Positions 35,642 to 44,644 of a DNA stretch of 64,000 nt are shown here, one piece after another; position 1 is the stretch's first letter, and the number at the start of each line of letters is the position of its first letter. The DNA is taken from contig NZ_JACHLI010000001.1 in the NCBI RefSeq assembly GCF_014204515.1, positions 1 through 64,000 on the forward strand, read 5' to 3'. This DNA is from Pseudomonas nitroreducens (GTDB lineage: Bacteria; Pseudomonadota; Gammaproteobacteria; Pseudomonadales; Pseudomonadaceae). The notes under the pieces were generated by a model. The model made no database searches. It was not told the origin of the DNA and worked only from the letters and a program-made list of their open reading frames with translations. The position numbers and the translations under genes are program-made.

Positions 35642-35935
35642 GATCACTCCTCACATTCGTCTATGGTACGGAGTGAGCGCCAGGATCGGCTATAGATCGG
35701 GAATTTCCCTATAAAGGAAATGCTTGTTGAGGCTGCCGTGGCCAGGCATCGTTTCCTTCGGGTCGCCGGCCAGGAGCAACTCCGGCCATGGAGGTCGACC
35801 CCTAGTGTCCGCTAGTCTTCTTGCACGCCGGCCCAGCGCCGGCCGATGCAACCTCTCATTGAACCTCGACTTGCGCACTCGATATGCTGGATGCATAGAC
35901 ACACGTGCGCGTGTGCAACTTTTTGAGGTCTCTGC
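35642..35935. promoter_or_regulatory. Divergent promoter region
   Basis: 294 bp between divergent genes. ACACG-TGCG-CGTGT (inverted repeat around 35900-35916) lies close to the plus-strand start and is a possible operator. No gene is supported here; the two short ORFs in it lack ribosome-binding sites. Confidence 0.4.
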
Positions 35936-37609
35936 ATGCTCCCTGAACTTGAAATTCCAAGCTACGACTACCTGAAATCGTCAAGCCTCGCTGGAGACCT
36001 TCGCCGCGAATACCACAGCCTATGGCTGGCGCTCAAAAACGATGAAGGCTACGTCAATGCCACCTTCCCGAAACGCAAACAGTGGAGAGAATTCGGGGAT
36101 CGTTCTCGCAGTGAACATGAACGTCGCTCCATGATTGAGCATAAGCTCCAGACATTTGCGAAGCAGAGAAACGTCGAGGGAATTCAACTCGCCGCCGAAG
36201 CCCATGTAAGCCTTTCCATCCTCGAGCGTTACAGCGAGTACTTGGATGCACCCGGCCTTTGGGAACAAGATCCCTACGACATCTTCAGGGGAAAGCTTTT
36301 CCCGAACGTCCTTGAGCCATTCAATGGTCTCTTCAGCCGTGAAGGCAATGTCACAGCAGACTACGAAACGAAGCGCGAGGAGACTATCGACGCCCTACTC
36401 ATGCTCGACTCGAGGAAGTACCTTCGTGACCCGAGGTACGTAGCCAAGTGGGCCCGTGAAATCGAGAAAGAGCACTGGCTCGTGTCCAACGAGCAAAATG
36501 CCTTCGCTGTGATTGGCTATCTTCTCGATCTCGGGATGCAAAACCCTGTTTGCCTTGACCAGTTCCACAAGCAAGGTGCCAAGGTCGAGAAGCGCGCCCA
36601 GGCCTTCCTCAACAAACTGGAGAAGAACATCAAGAGCGAGCAAGATCCGCATAAAGCTCTCTCGCAATCCATGTTCCTCCAGGTCTGCGTAATGCTGGCG
36701 CTTGAGAGGAACCAACCTGTCGATTTGCACCACCTTCTCGCGTTCATCAGCTCGCCAAAAATCAACGCTGAGCGCGCGCAGAGGGCGCTCGAGGGGTACG
36801 AACACAAGGACGCCATCTCGTCCCAGCTCTACAACCTGACCGTCATGGTTGATTCACCGCTGGAAATTGCTATGGGAGCTGGTACAAAGCCAACTGCCCT
36901 GGCGTTCCTAGGCATGATGAAGGATGACCGCCTGTTGACCTCGGAAGCTGCTGACGCACTGATTGCCCCGCTTCTGCCCTATTTCAAGCGCCTGCTGGAT
37001 GACCCTGCGCATGTTGCTGCGTTTCTGAAATCAAAGTACCAGGTCAACTGCCCATCCGTAGTTCAGGCGATTCTGGCCAGAGGACACGCTTTTACGAAAG
37101 ACCCTATCTGCCTAGTGAACATCTGCAGACGGAACGAGTTTGCCGACTCCCTGGTTGAGCAGCTGACTGCGGGCCTGGTCAAGGACGACAAAGCCGCGTT
37201 CTTGACCGGCCTAAACGAACAGGCTGCGGACATCATGGTTCGAGAACTCAGCATTTCGGAGAATTGTGGCGTCTGCCTTGCCGACCTTGCTCCTCACAGT
37301 AGGAAAGCCGCGTACCTGAATGATCCCGAGCGCTTGCTGAAGCTGGCCATGGTTGGTGAGTTCAATCAGGGCAGCAAGACAGTTGGTTTCAAGTCTGGCG
37401 AGAAGGCTGATTGGCTCATCAACTGGGTACGTATCTGGGTCGCCCAAGACAAGGAAGGCTTCCTGGCGGGCCTCGATGACGAGGCCGGCGACCTGCTCGC
37501 GCGATCCAAGTTGGACATGAAGCTTGTTGGTCTGACGGTGCATGACCTCAGGGCTACGAATTCCAATGTCGCCTATACCCAGTCCATGGCAGACGTGCTG
37601 CAAATCTGA
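35936..37609 (+). CDS. Large helical protein of unknown function
   Basis: 557 residues with GAGG 7 nt before the ATG. All-helical, with repeated short helix pairs in the second half (ADALIAPLLPYFKRLLDD, AAFLTGLNEQAADIMVRELS, EGFLAGLDDEAGDLLARSKL). The internal likeness of TGLNEQAADIM and AGLDDEAGDLL points to a repeat of about 120 residues. No catalytic motif. Probably a scaffold; precedes another helical protein by 37 nt. Confidence 0.7.
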   Translation: MLPELEIPSYDYLKSSSLAGDLRREYHSLWLALKNDEGYVNATFPKRKQWREFGDRSRSEHERRSMIEHKLQTFAKQRNVEGIQLAAEAHVSLSILERYSEYLDAPGLWEQDPYDIFRGKLFPNVLEPFNGLFSREGNVTADYETKREETIDALLMLDSRKYLRDPRYVAKWAREIEKEHWLVSNEQNAFAVIGYLLDLGMQNPVCLDQFHKQGAKVEKRAQAFLNKLEKNIKSEQDPHKALSQSMFLQVCVMLALERNQPVDLHHLLAFISSPKINAERAQRALEGYEHKDAISSQLYNLTVMVDSPLEIAMGAGTKPTALAFLGMMKDDRLLTSEAADALIAPLLPYFKRLLDDPAHVAAFLKSKYQVNCPSVVQAILARGHAFTKDPICLVNICRRNEFADSLVEQLTAGLVKDDKAAFLTGLNEQAADIMVRELSISENCGVCLADLAPHSRKAAYLNDPERLLKLAMVGEFNQGSKTVGFKSGEKADWLINWVRIWVAQDKEGFLAGLDDEAGDLLARSKLDMKLVGLTVHDLRATNSNVAYTQSMADVLQI

Positions 37610-37646
37610 TGGGGCTCCGGCCTCCTATCGTACCCGAGAAGCGTAA

Positions 37647-38840
37647 ATGACTCAGACCATGAGCCACATCGAACTCACCGAGCAGTTCTTCGAAGCCAGG
37701 CGTTATGTCAGCCAGGCGGCCCTGGAAGGCGACTACGACTCCGCCACGTTCAGAAACTACGTCGGTCGAATGAAAGAGGTAATCAGCCAGGCGCTCCTGG
37801 CCGGCGAGATCGGCCTTGTAGGGAAGCTGGCCAGTGACGCCACCAGGGCAATTGACCACGATGCCAACGTCAAGCTGAAGCTGAAGAAGCCCGATCTGCT
37901 TTACGTGCTGAACGAGATCCCAACTCGTTCCTACGCTGTCATGCAAATGGTTAGCACAGACAGAAAGGTTAACCTTGCCATCATCGATTCCCTGGGCCGC
38001 GCAATGTCCAAGAACTGGAGTGACGACACTCACTCTTACCAGCTCAAGGAGTTCATGACGAAGCTTGGCAAGGTGAACGAAGGTCAGGACTGGGCCCACG
38101 CAGTCCATGTGCTGAGCGAGCGAGCTGGGTTCAGGAGCATGCAATCCCCGATTCTGGAGTCCCTTGGCTACCTACCACTGAAGGTGGCAGAGAACAACAA
38201 AGCAACAATGCGCTTCCTGACTGATCAGTTCATCGCATCGAAAGGGAAGCTTGAGACGCAATCCCACGATGAACGAAAAGGGAAGCGCGGGCTGCTCTTC
38301 TCGGACATCGAGGTATTGACTCGTCTGGCTGTTGTCGCAAAGCCCTCAGAGCTGGTACAGATCAGCAATCAGATGTACCACATGGAGTCCAAAGAGAGCG
38401 GTTACCTCCCGCGTATCTTCAACCTCCTTCCCAAGACGGCCGAGAGCGTTAAACCCTTCAAGCAAGATCTGGCTGATGAATGGGTATGGGATGACGACAA
38501 AAAGCACATCAGGCGCGCATACCTTCGCGAGGCGCTGAGGGCTGACAGCGAGCTGCCGATCATCGCGATGACCCTCCAGAACCTGAGGGACATCTACAGC
38601 ACGAACGAGTACCTGCCTGAAGAAGCCCAGGCTTCGCCGGCAAAGGTCGCCCAGGCAATCGACCATACGTTCCGTGCCATCGAAGAAGAGAAGCGTAAGC
38701 GCGGCAACGTCACGAATGCCACCCGAGACACCGAAGGCCTCAGGTTCAAGAATGGCATCAAGAACGTGGCCAGAGACGACGCACTGGAGCTGTCTGACTG
38801 CTACGCCACCTATGAGGCCGTCAAGGCGTTCGAAATCTGA
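37647..38840 (+). CDS. Large helical protein of unknown function
   Basis: 397 residues, helical throughout and charged, downstream of the 557-residue protein on the same strand and probably co-transcribed. It resembles no family I know. Followed by a strong terminator that separates it from sthA. Confidence 0.7.
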   Translation: MTQTMSHIELTEQFFEARRYVSQAALEGDYDSATFRNYVGRMKEVISQALLAGEIGLVGKLASDATRAIDHDANVKLKLKKPDLLYVLNEIPTRSYAVMQMVSTDRKVNLAIIDSLGRAMSKNWSDDTHSYQLKEFMTKLGKVNEGQDWAHAVHVLSERAGFRSMQSPILESLGYLPLKVAENNKATMRFLTDQFIASKGKLETQSHDERKGKRGLLFSDIEVLTRLAVVAKPSELVQISNQMYHMESKESGYLPRIFNLLPKTAESVKPFKQDLADEWVWDDDKKHIRRAYLREALRADSELPIIAMTLQNLRDIYSTNEYLPEEAQASPAKVAQAIDHTFRAIEEEKRKRGNVTNATRDTEGLRFKNGIKNVARDDALELSDCYATYEAVKAFEI

Positions 38841-38855
38841 ACCTCTGGACGCGAA

Positions 38856-38880
38856 AGGCCGGCTTATGCCGGCCTTTTTC
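38856..38880. terminator. Rho-independent terminator between convergent genes
   Basis: AGGCCGGC, TTAT, GCCGGCCT, TTTTC. Confidence 0.85.
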
Positions 38881-38888
38881 TTGCCTGG

Positions 38889-40292
38889 TTACAGGCCGAT
38901 CCTTGCCAGACCATCCAGGGCAGCCACCCGGTAGCCTTCCGCCATGGTGGGGTAGTTGAAGGTCGTCCGGGTGAAGAACTTCACGCTGTTCCCCTCACCC
39001 TCCTGCAGCATGATCGCCTGCCCGATGTGGACAATCTCCGAGGCCTGGTAGCCGAAGCAATGGATCCCGAGCACCTCCAGGGAATCGCGGTGGAAGAGGA
39101 TCTTCAGCATGCCGGCCTCCTCCTCGGAGATTTGCGCCCTGGCCAGATCCTTGAAGTAGGCACGCCCCACTTCGTAGGGGACGCCCTCTTTGGTCAGCTC
39201 GGACTCGGTCTTACCCACCGAGCTGATTTCTGGGATGGTGTAGATCCCGGTCGGGACGTCGGAAACAGTCCAGGCGAGCGCCGGATCGAGCATTGCGTCG
39301 ACGACGGCCCTCCCCTGGTCGTAGGACGCGCTTGCGAGGCTAGGCCACCCGATGACATCCCCTGCAGCGTAAATGCCGCTGGCGGCCGTCTGGTAGGCCT
39401 TATCCACGTCGATCTGACCTCTGCTGTTGGCGGAGATGCCTACCGACTCGATTCCGAGGCCGTCGGCGTTGCCAGTCCTGCCATTGCACCAGAGCAGGAG
39501 ATCACCACGCACTGTCTTGCCAGACTTGAGGTGCACCACGACGTTATCGTCATTGGCCTCGAGCCAGTCGAAGGTTTCGTTGTGCTTCACCACGACATTG
39601 CCGCCGCTTAGGTGGTAGCTCAGCGCAGCAGAGATTTCATCATCGAGGAAATTGAGCAGACGGTCACGGGTGTCGATCAGGTCTACCTGAACGCCCAGGC
39701 CGCTGAAGATCGAGGCGTACTCGCAGCCAATCACCCCGGCCCCGTAGATCACAACACGCTTAGGCGTGTACTCCAGGCCCAGGATGGTGTCGCTGTCGTA
39801 GACACGGTGATGGGTGAAATCGATCTCAGCGGGCCTGTAGGGGCGCGAACCGGTAGCGATCAGGGCGTTCTTGAAGGTGAGGATCTCGCCACCGTCCTCG
39901 GTACCCGGCTGGACTACCCGGATTTCACGGGAGCCGACAAACAGGGCCTCCCCCTTGAAGAGCGTAACCCCGCTTTCGTTGAACTTGGCCATCTTCCGGG
40001 CGGCCTGGCGCTGGGTCACACTGGCGGCCAGACGCAGGACGTTGTCGAAGTTGATGCTCTTGGCAGACTCGGTCATCTGAAAGAGATGGCTCTTGGAGGC
40101 CTGGATCAGCTTGCGCACCCCATGGCGCAACGCCTTGGAGGGGATCGTACCCTTGTGAGTGCTACCACCACCGATTGCGTCACGCTCAACCACGGCCACA
40201 CGGAGGCCCTTGTTCGCTGCTTGGATCGCAGCTCCTTCTCCGGCCGGGCCGGAGCCTATGACCACGAGGTCAAACATCTGGCTGTTGTTCAT
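38889..40292 (-). CDS. sthA: Soluble pyridine nucleotide transhydrogenase homologue
   Basis: 467 residues; colinear with Pseudomonas SthA over the whole length. SthA is a FAD enzyme that moves hydride between NADPH and NAD+. VIGSGPAGEGAA (FAD), IYGAGVIGCEYASIFSGLG (NAD(P)), LLWCNGRTGN, AGDVIGWPSLASAS and the C-terminal FGYQASEIVHIGQAIM and NYPTMAEGYRVAALDGL are intact. In the flavin-proximal motif GGGSTHKGTIPSKALRH the single Cys of the family is replaced by Ser. Since SthA lacks the disulfide pair of related reductases, it may still work. The start at 40292 is preferred over GTG 40304. Confidence 0.92.
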   Translation of the reverse strand: MNNSQMFDLVVIGSGPAGEGAAIQAANKGLRVAVVERDAIGGGSTHKGTIPSKALRHGVRKLIQASKSHLFQMTESAKSINFDNVLRLAASVTQRQAARKMAKFNESGVTLFKGEALFVGSREIRVVQPGTEDGGEILTFKNALIATGSRPYRPAEIDFTHHRVYDSDTILGLEYTPKRVVIYGAGVIGCEYASIFSGLGVQVDLIDTRDRLLNFLDDEISAALSYHLSGGNVVVKHNETFDWLEANDDNVVVHLKSGKTVRGDLLLWCNGRTGNADGLGIESVGISANSRGQIDVDKAYQTAASGIYAAGDVIGWPSLASASYDQGRAVVDAMLDPALAWTVSDVPTGIYTIPEISSVGKTESELTKEGVPYEVGRAYFKDLARAQISEEEAGMLKILFHRDSLEVLGIHCFGYQASEIVHIGQAIMLQEGEGNSVKFFTRTTFNYPTMAEGYRVAALDGLARIGL

Positions 40293-40330
40293 CAACACTC
40301 TCACAGGTCACGCGCCTGCAGACCAGGCGC

Positions 40331-40378
40331 AAAAAAGCCGGCATCGCCAACCTACTTACCTATCGGCGAAAACCGGCC
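40331..40378 (-). terminator. Rho-independent terminator (minus strand)
   Basis: On the minus strand GCCGGTTTTCGCC pairs with GGCG...GCCGGC followed by six T residues. It would end transcription from the gene at 40407 ahead of sthA. Confidence 0.65.
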
Positions 40379-40406
40379 ATTCCTGGAGGAAAAGGTGCGC
40401 TGAGGG

Positions 40407-40805
40407 CTATTGGAAGTTGCCCATACCAATCGACTTCAGGTGCTCATTCCGCCTGTTCTCTTGCTTCCTGATCTCCTCTCGATCCTTCAGGTCGACCGGG
40501 CGCGCGGTCAGGAAGTCCTCAAGCTCAGCATTCGAAGTGGTCAACTGCTCCCACTGAGCCATTCCATCGACGAAGCTGGAAAAGCAGAACCGCAGCCCGA
40601 GGCTACTTCGGGTGACATGGAGCCCAATCGCAACCGTCGAGAAAAGCTGGATCAAGACCGCATAGGTGCCATCCTCAAGCCTCTTTGCCCCTCGGTAACC
40701 CTGAGCCCTCAAAAAAGCGGTGTGCTCGTCCTGGGCCTCAGGCGGATTGATCACCTTCTCCAGTTCGGGGTTTGCTTTAAGTTCGAGGTCAAGGTCGGGG
40801 TACAT
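40407..40805 (-). CDS. Unknown small protein
   Basis: 132 residues, GGAG 8 nt before the ATG. The middle is hydrophobic (TYAVLIQLFSTVAIGLHV), possibly a beta-sheet core, and the end is highly charged (DLKDREEIRKQENRRNEHLK). No family recognised. Confidence 0.6.
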   Translation of the reverse strand: MYPDLDLELKANPELEKVINPPEAQDEHTAFLRAQGYRGAKRLEDGTYAVLIQLFSTVAIGLHVTRSSLGLRFCFSSFVDGMAQWEQLTTSNAELEDFLTARPVDLKDREEIRKQENRRNEHLKSIGMGNFQ

Positions 40806-40816
40806 GTCGGAAGCTC

Positions 40817-41113
40817 CTACGCTTCCTTAAATTTAGCACCCCTGCGGCCCTCGACGAAACCACGCAGCTTCTGATGGTACTGCTGTACCAGGAAGGATCG
40901 GTTGAACCGGTCGCGTTCCTTGTACTGCTCCACCAACCGCAACTTCTCCTCTTCGACCTGCTGGAGACGAATCTTCAGTTTGTCGACTTCACTGGCGAGC
41001 CTGTGCTCGCTGGCGCGGGTGATCTTCAGCTCGTGCAAGAAAGCTTCGTCGAGCTTCTGCCGCTGAGTCATCCGGCGTCCACGGCGCAGACCAAGCTTGG
41101 AAAAGGGCCACAT
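40817..41113 (-). CDS. Small coiled-coil protein
   Basis: 98 residues from ATG 41113 (MWPFSKLGLRRGRRM). A continuous coiled coil covers about residues 20-80 (HRLASEVDKLKIRLQQVEEE). Basic ends. Lies 11 bp upstream of the preceding entry, likely same operon. Confidence 0.55.
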   Translation of the reverse strand: MWPFSKLGLRRGRRMTQRQKLDEAFLHELKITRASEHRLASEVDKLKIRLQQVEEEKLRLVEQYKERDRFNRSFLVQQYHQKLRGFVEGRRGAKFKEA

Positions 41114-41265
41114 ACGATCACCGTCCGTAGGTAGGTTTGGATGCAAATCACGATGCACAATTATAGATAAATTGCAGAAGCTGACAAGGCGCCAATTCCC
41201 CTGAAATGCTTGTCCCAGGCGGCCAATTGATATAACGTGCGGGCTCGTAACTCGGTGGATTCATC

Positions 41266-41676
41266 ATGCTCAAAAACCTGCTGGCGGCTGCTGTCCTGGC
41301 CACCATCATCGGCATCCTTCTACACGACCACGTTCCGGCCGGCGTCCTGGTCATGATGGAGCTCGTTGTGCTTTCGGTGTTCTTCGCACCTCGGCAAGAA
41401 GAACCATGGTCGCTACGTTATATCGTTGCATGTGAGGCAACGTCCAAAGTGATGGGCGCGGGGATCATGATCGGGATTCAATGGCTGTCCTTCGCGGTGA
41501 TGGAAGTCGCGTCGGCCATCGGTGCGGCATATCGCTGGGTGCGTAGCCTGCGCAGCGCTCCGCAGCCCAAGGGGCGACACAAGCACCGGGTCGCGCGTTT
41601 CAGTGATGAAAGTGGCCAGGCAAGCCGGGTAAGATCGAAGAGTACCTCAACCTCGAAACGCAGGGCCTCTAGCTGA
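41266..41676 (+). CDS. Small membrane protein with basic tail
   Basis: 136 residues. Three hydrophobic stretches (about 4-20, 25-42, 62-85) predict an inner-membrane protein, followed by a basic, Ser-rich cytoplasmic tail (KGRHKHRVARFSDE, SKSTSTSKRRASS). Ribosome-binding site is weak (GGTGGA). Followed by the small lipoprotein gene. Confidence 0.6.
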   Translation: MLKNLLAAAVLATIIGILLHDHVPAGVLVMMELVVLSVFFAPRQEEPWSLRYIVACEATSKVMGAGIMIGIQWLSFAVMEVASAIGAAYRWVRSLRSAPQPKGRHKHRVARFSDESGQASRVRSKSTSTSKRRASS

Positions 41677-41695
41677 TGTCCTGCACTGGTGCCCC

Positions 41696-41872
41696 ATGCG
41701 CAATATTGCCCTGCTGATCTGCATTTCCCTTCTCGCCGGCTGCTCGTGGAGCAATCCAGTTCGCTGCAGCGACGTGGCTGGCGCCACTGGCGCATTCCTC
41801 AGCGTGATGACGGCTGGAAACTATCCGCTTAACCGGATTGCCAACGACAGCGTCTCGGGCCGCTGCGATTAA
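41696..41872 (+). CDS. 58-residue lipoprotein
   Basis: MRNIALLICISLLAGCSWSN: a charged start, hydrophobic core and perfect lipobox LLAGC, so the mature lipoprotein would begin at Cys16 or nearby. Two further Cys (residues about 24 and 57) may pair. It lies 19 nt after the membrane-protein gene and its stop overlaps the stop of the convergent gene by 3 nt. Small lipoproteins of this kind serve, for example, as entry-exclusion or lysis factors, but nothing here decides. Ribosome-binding site is poor. Confidence 0.6.
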   Translation: MRNIALLICISLLAGCSWSNPVRCSDVAGATGAFLSVMTAGNYPLNRIANDSVSGRCD

Positions 41873-42282
41873 GCGAAGAGATCGATCTGTGCCGAGTCGG
41901 CCTTCGGCGGGATGAACTTGTTCTCCTCGGCTGCAAGCTTCGCAAGCACATCTTCCAGGGTGATTTCGCCCAGTAGCACCTGAAGTACGTGGCCATGACA
42001 AGCGGATGGGTCGCACGTGCACTCGAGCACCTCTCCCCTTAGGCCCTCGAGGTTATCCAGAATCCACTGCCGGCGGTCGGGCTCGATGATCGCGTAGAAG
42101 GGGTTCGTGCCGCGCAGCCATTCGTAGTAGCCGATGACTGCTTCACGACGAGTCTCAACTGCCACGACGCCAATAGCCGAGTTGCCCAGGAAGAACGGGT
42201 TACCGAAATGGAAACCCACGCGCCGCCTGGCGATAGAGACGGTGCCTTTCTCCTTGTAGCGGTTCACAACACGCGTTGGCAT
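41869..42282 (-). CDS. DUF4326 protein
   Basis: 137 residues from ATG 42282 (AGGA 6 nt upstream). RVVNRYKEKGTVSIARRRVG, HFGNPF, EAVIGYYEWLRG and ECTCDPSACHGHVL are the signature of this family of unknown function, common in phages. The Cys-rich CTCDPSACHG looks metal-binding. Confidence 0.8.
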   Translation of the reverse strand: MPTRVVNRYKEKGTVSIARRRVGFHFGNPFFLGNSAIGVVAVETRREAVIGYYEWLRGTNPFYAIIEPDRRQWILDNLEGLRGEVLECTCDPSACHGHVLQVLLGEITLEDVLAKLAAEENKFIPPKADSAQIDLFA

Positions 42283-42350
42283 GCAGAATCCTGGAGTGCA
42301 GTTGGACTTCGCCATTCTAACACCGGACTTAGGCCAGCCAGCAAGGGGGC

Positions 42351-42857
42351 TCAGAGGTTGTACTGACGGCGCAGATGCTGCGCGTAGGAGCTCGCTTCAG
42401 AGCTTCCCAGTGCATGCGCCCTATCGAGCCACTTGAGCGCCTCGGGGATGTCGTTGAGGGCCGGGTCAGTATAGGCCTTACCCAGGAGCAGGAAAGCACG
42501 TTGCTCCCCCAGGCCGGCTGCTTCGCGGAGCCATCTGATTGCCCGCTGTGCCTGTCCTGTTGCAACCAAGTGCTCACCCAGGGCTAGTTGGGCCTGTACG
42601 TCGCCGGACTCGGCATGCGCCTCCAGGACTGCATACTTCGTTGGCACCGGCTTACTGTCCGGGATTTGATTGCGGTGCAGATCGAGTGCTGGCACAACAC
42701 TAGGAGTGTTGGCGATCTTCGCCCGGTCTTCCGGCCTCCAGACCTCCTCTTCCGGTGTAACCACAGACCACTCACCGCCCATCTGTGAAACCCGATGCGG
42801 TTTGCCGGTCTGGACTGCCAGTTCTTTGGCCTTCTGGACTGCTTCGTGTCGGGTCAT
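42351..42857 (-). CDS. Sel1-like repeat protein
   Basis: 168 residues from ATG 42857. The C-terminal 90 residues hold Sel1-type helix pairs: ESGDVQAQLALGEHLVATG, AIRWLREAAGLGEQRAFLLL, ALKWLDRAHALGSSEASSYA. Such repeats mediate protein contacts. The N-terminus is unknown (RHEAVQKAKELAVQTGKPHR). The ribosome-binding site is weak. Confidence 0.7.
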   Translation of the reverse strand: MTRHEAVQKAKELAVQTGKPHRVSQMGGEWSVVTPEEEVWRPEDRAKIANTPSVVPALDLHRNQIPDSKPVPTKYAVLEAHAESGDVQAQLALGEHLVATGQAQRAIRWLREAAGLGEQRAFLLLGKAYTDPALNDIPEALKWLDRAHALGSSEASSYAQHLRRQYNL

Positions 42858-42972
42858 GTTCTGCGCGGTTCCAAACCTGTTGATCAGGGCTAAAGTGTAT
42901 CCCCGATCAGTGCATGGCGAAATACCGGCTGCCGGCGCGCCTGGCATCACAGCCCAGGCGCGCCTCACCGCG

Positions 42973-43509
42973 TCACACGATCATCTTGGACAGCTGCTTG
43001 CCACGCCGATCCAGGTGCTTCCACTTCGCCTTGAAGGAGGTGGAATCAAGGCCACCAAACATGCTGGCGTTGCTGTGCACCTCGCAGAGCCCAGTCAGGA
43101 GCAGTGTAGCGGCCTCGGGCCGACTGGCGAACTCCTGCAGATCATCTGCCTTGAGCAGATGGATGTCCATGTCCAGCTCCATCAGCCTGGCTACCTGCTC
43201 ACTTCCACCCACCCTCCTCCAGGTCTCGCCGGAAACTCGGGCGTGGTCAGGGAAATGCGCCCGCCCTTCTTCGTCGACGACACGGCAGTAGGGTTTCCCA
43301 CAGTCATGCCAGACCTGATAAAGGGTGGCGTCCTGGTCATCTACAACACGCTCCCATAGCCCCTTGTCGCGGGCCCAATCCGGGATTTTCCACTCGTACT
43401 GCAGGGGAGTCCCCTCGAGCACATGTGCTCGCAGATCCTGGTAGTAGCGTCTCACCGAGTGCCCATGCTCCAGAACCGACTGTCCCTTGGCTTGCTCTGT
43501 TGCCTGCAT
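42973..43509 (-). CDS. HD-domain phosphohydrolase-like protein
   Basis: 178 residues, GAGG before the ATG. EHGHSVRRYYQDL supplies the first His, VWHDCGKP the HD pair with following Lys, and HFPDHARVSGE the later His, in the order of HD-domain phosphohydrolases that act on nucleotides. The last residue of the set is not certain. It could act in nucleotide signalling or salvage. Confidence 0.65.
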   Translation of the reverse strand: MQATEQAKGQSVLEHGHSVRRYYQDLRAHVLEGTPLQYEWKIPDWARDKGLWERVVDDQDATLYQVWHDCGKPYCRVVDEEGRAHFPDHARVSGETWRRVGGSEQVARLMELDMDIHLLKADDLQEFASRPEAATLLLTGLCEVHSNASMFGGLDSTSFKAKWKHLDRRGKQLSKMIV

Positions 43510-43561
43510 GTCGAGCCTCAGCTGGTAAAGCTGAGCCCCTTCATGCTGCGGACTAACCCGC

Positions 43562-43939
43562 TTAGAAGAGCAAGCCTGCTTCGACCACAGGCTTCAACAC
43601 GGCAATGGCCTCGTCGAGCATGGCCGGCGTCATCTTCACGCGCAGGGTTTCAGTGCGGTCTTTACCCTCGCTGAGCGCCTTCGAAACAGCCTGCAGGTGC
43701 TGCAGTTCGTTCTCGATGTGCCCCAAGGCGTCGGCGCCGTTGGCACTGATGTTGGTCTTACGGTAGTCGGCACCACGCAGCGCAGCGTACACGCCGTAGT
43801 CACGCAGACTCAGTTTCTTCGGGCGCACGCCGTGGGCCAGCATCGGGCGCTTGAGGTTTTCCGGGTCGGTGAGGCGGGCCTTGTAGGCGGCTACCAGGGC
43901 TTTGCGGGCTTCATTGAAGGGTACGAATTCATTGGTCAT
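43562..43939 (-). CDS. Unknown small protein
   Basis: 125 residues from ATG 43939 (GTGGAG 7 nt upstream). Helical; ends EAGLLF. Its final 20 bp recur upstream of the peptidyl-tRNA hydrolase gene (44443-44462), evidence of a deleted second copy. No family recognised. Confidence 0.6.
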   Translation of the reverse strand: MTNEFVPFNEARKALVAAYKARLTDPENLKRPMLAHGVRPKKLSLRDYGVYAALRGADYRKTNISANGADALGHIENELQHLQAVSKALSEGKDRTETLRVKMTPAMLDEAIAVLKPVVEAGLLF

Positions 43940-43968
43940 GGTGATTCTCCACTTGGGTTTGGTTAGGT

Positions 43969-44400
43969 TCAGAGACACTGGAATTTCTTGGTGATCGGGC
44001 GCGCCTGGGCCTTGGTACAGGGCCCAATAGCGCATGCAGTGATGATCGGGGAGCCGTCGAAATGCGGCGGCATGACATGTGTCCGGTCGGCAACGAGCGC
44101 GCACGGCAAGCCGAGCTCACGTGCCTGGACGTATGCTTTGACGAGTTGCTGCTGGTTTTTTGCCTTCAACGCGACTTTCGAACCGCGAGTTTCGTGGTTC
44201 TCGTAACGCTCGGCGATTTCAGGGACGAGGTGGCGGGCGCATTTAAGCGAATATTCGAATGCGTGGCCGTTCTGGGCAGATGCTTTGCCAGCATCCATCT
44301 CAAGGGACGTCGGGACGATTGAGTAGATGTAGAGACCTTCTTCAGGTGCCTCATCTTTTTCGCCGCCGGCAATGAGCTGTGCAAGCTCATCGAGAGGCAT
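43969..44400 (-). CDS. PTH2-type peptidyl-tRNA hydrolase
   Basis: 143 residues. After a short N-terminal extension: SLEMDAGKASAQNGHAFEYS (the GK-AAQ-HA motif of PTH2), SKVALKAKNQQQLVKAY, ELGLPCALVADRTHVMPPHF and ACAIGPCTKAQARPIT match the archaeal/eukaryotic-type Pth2 fold. The enzyme frees tRNA from peptidyl-tRNA that drops off ribosomes. Bacteria normally use the unrelated Pth1, so a PTH2 gene is an acquisition. Its nearness to the tRNA genes suggests a role in sustaining tRNA pools. No good ribosome-binding site at ATG 44400; a 5-codon ORF precedes it. Confidence 0.8.
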   Translation of the reverse strand: MPLDELAQLIAGGEKDEAPEEGLYIYSIVPTSLEMDAGKASAQNGHAFEYSLKCARHLVPEIAERYENHETRGSKVALKAKNQQQLVKAYVQARELGLPCALVADRTHVMPPHFDGSPIITACAIGPCTKAQARPITKKFQCL

Positions 44401-44449
44401 CGACAGGACGTCGATGTTCGCGAGGGGGTCGGAGTACGGTCTAATCCGC

Positions 44450-44467
44450 TTAGAAGAGCAACGACAT
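44450..44467 (-). other. Five-codon ORF, remnant or leader
   Basis: GAGG lies upstream of ATG-TCG-TTG-CTC-TTC-TAA (MSLLF). Its last codons and following bases copy the end of the gene at 43562, so it looks like a gene collapsed by deletion, retaining start and end. It could act as a leader for the hydrolase gene 50 nt downstream. Confidence 0.35.
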
Positions 44468-44644
44468 GATGGTGTCCTCGATTAGGTGATTGGTCTTAAC
44501 AAAGTGCCATAACGTTTAGGGTGGCACAAGCCCCCTTTTTAGCCCCTGGAGGCAAGGGCAACCTTACCTCTCAGTTTCCAGAGAATTACTCTGGAGAATA
44601 ATGATAAAGGAGCTATGCTCACAAAATCGCTATTCTGAATTTGG
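44468..44644. other. Intergenic region without a recognised gene
   Basis: 177 bp upstream of the mini-ORF (minus). AT-rich in its right part (GAATAATGATAAAGG); promoter of the minus genes probably lies here. Confidence 0.4.
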
